Assembly: GCA_036400075.1 (NCBI GenBank)
Contig: DASWLV010000228.1
Coordinates: 1-6,255 of the forward strand
Length of the DNA: 6,255 nucleotides
Origin: JALZCH01 sp036400075
Lineage (GTDB): Bacteria > Acidobacteriota > Blastocatellia > Pyrinomonadales > Pyrinomonadaceae
Direction of reading: 5' to 3'
Positions 6,176 to 6,255 of the stretch are shown here, piece by piece; the stretch's first letter is position 1, and each line of letters begins with the position of its first letter. A model generated the notes under the pieces. The model did not search any database, had not been told where the DNA came from, and was given only the letters and a program-made list of their open reading frames with translations. The position numbers and the translations under genes were made by a program.

Positions 6176-6219
6176 AAAAAAGAAAAGCGTAAATCCGAGT
6201 GTTTACGCTTTTCTTTTTT
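6176..6219 (+). terminator. Strong intrinsic terminator, probably bidirectional
   Basis: Bases 6176-6193 and 6202-6219 pair perfectly over 18 bp around an 8-nt loop (6194-6201). The inner part contains the GC core GCG/CGC; the outer part is an A-tract facing a T-tract. The right arm ends in T4-C-T6-C-TT, serving plus-strand transcripts; the left arm starts with an A-rich tract that becomes a U-tract for minus-strand transcripts. The hairpin begins 20 nt after the peptidase stop, so it ends the operon. It may also end a convergent gene beyond the right edge. Confidence 0.85.
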
Positions 6220-6222
6220 CTT

Positions 6223-6255
6223 ATCAACGGCGAGACCTGGTTTGGCATCAAAATT
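6223..6255. other. Unassigned right edge after the terminator
   Basis: Too short to call. On the minus strand one frame has a TGA at 6250-6248, which would suit the end of a convergent gene using the shared terminator, but only five bases of such a gene would be in the window. Nothing else is visible. Confidence 0.3.

Overview
The window carries two complete, co-directional genes for exported proteins. A long AT-rich leader precedes them and a strong terminator closes the unit. The first gene (846-4139) encodes a 1,097-residue VPS10/sortilin-type beta-propeller protein with eleven Asp-box motifs. The second (4143-6155) encodes a 670-residue S9-family (prolyl oligopeptidase clan) serine peptidase with an N-terminal PD40/WD40-like propeller and an intact Ser-Asp-His triad. 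Only three bases separate the genes, and the second gene's ribosome-binding site lies inside the last codons of the first, so they very probably form one transcription and translation unit.

The host is a bacterium. Large secreted VPS10/BNR-repeat proteins and multiple secreted S9 peptidases are abundant in Acidobacteriota (notably Blastocatellia-like soil lineages) and in some Bacteroidota. The mid-GC genes, the AGG-type ribosome-binding sites and the Pro/Thr-rich linker fit Acidobacteriota best. This is inference from family distribution; no taxonomic marker is present.

Layout: 1-845 has no convincing gene and is clearly more AT-rich than the coding part. It holds a hairpin at 82-118, a back-to-back promoter-like palindrome around 335-379, a small GC-rich folded island at 529-584, a perfect 19-bp palindrome at 614-632 and several short repeated motifs. 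846-6155 is the two-gene unit. A hairpin at 6176-6219 with T-rich flanks on both strands is a probable bidirectional intrinsic terminator. The last ~35 bases cannot be assigned.

Working model (inference): both proteins are exported through Sec. The VPS10-like double propeller could bind peptides or proteins in the periplasm or at the cell surface, and the S9 peptidase could cleave peptides there. Neither substrate can be read from the sequence. The families are known; the parts that look least described are the possible functional pairing and the unusually structured upstream region.
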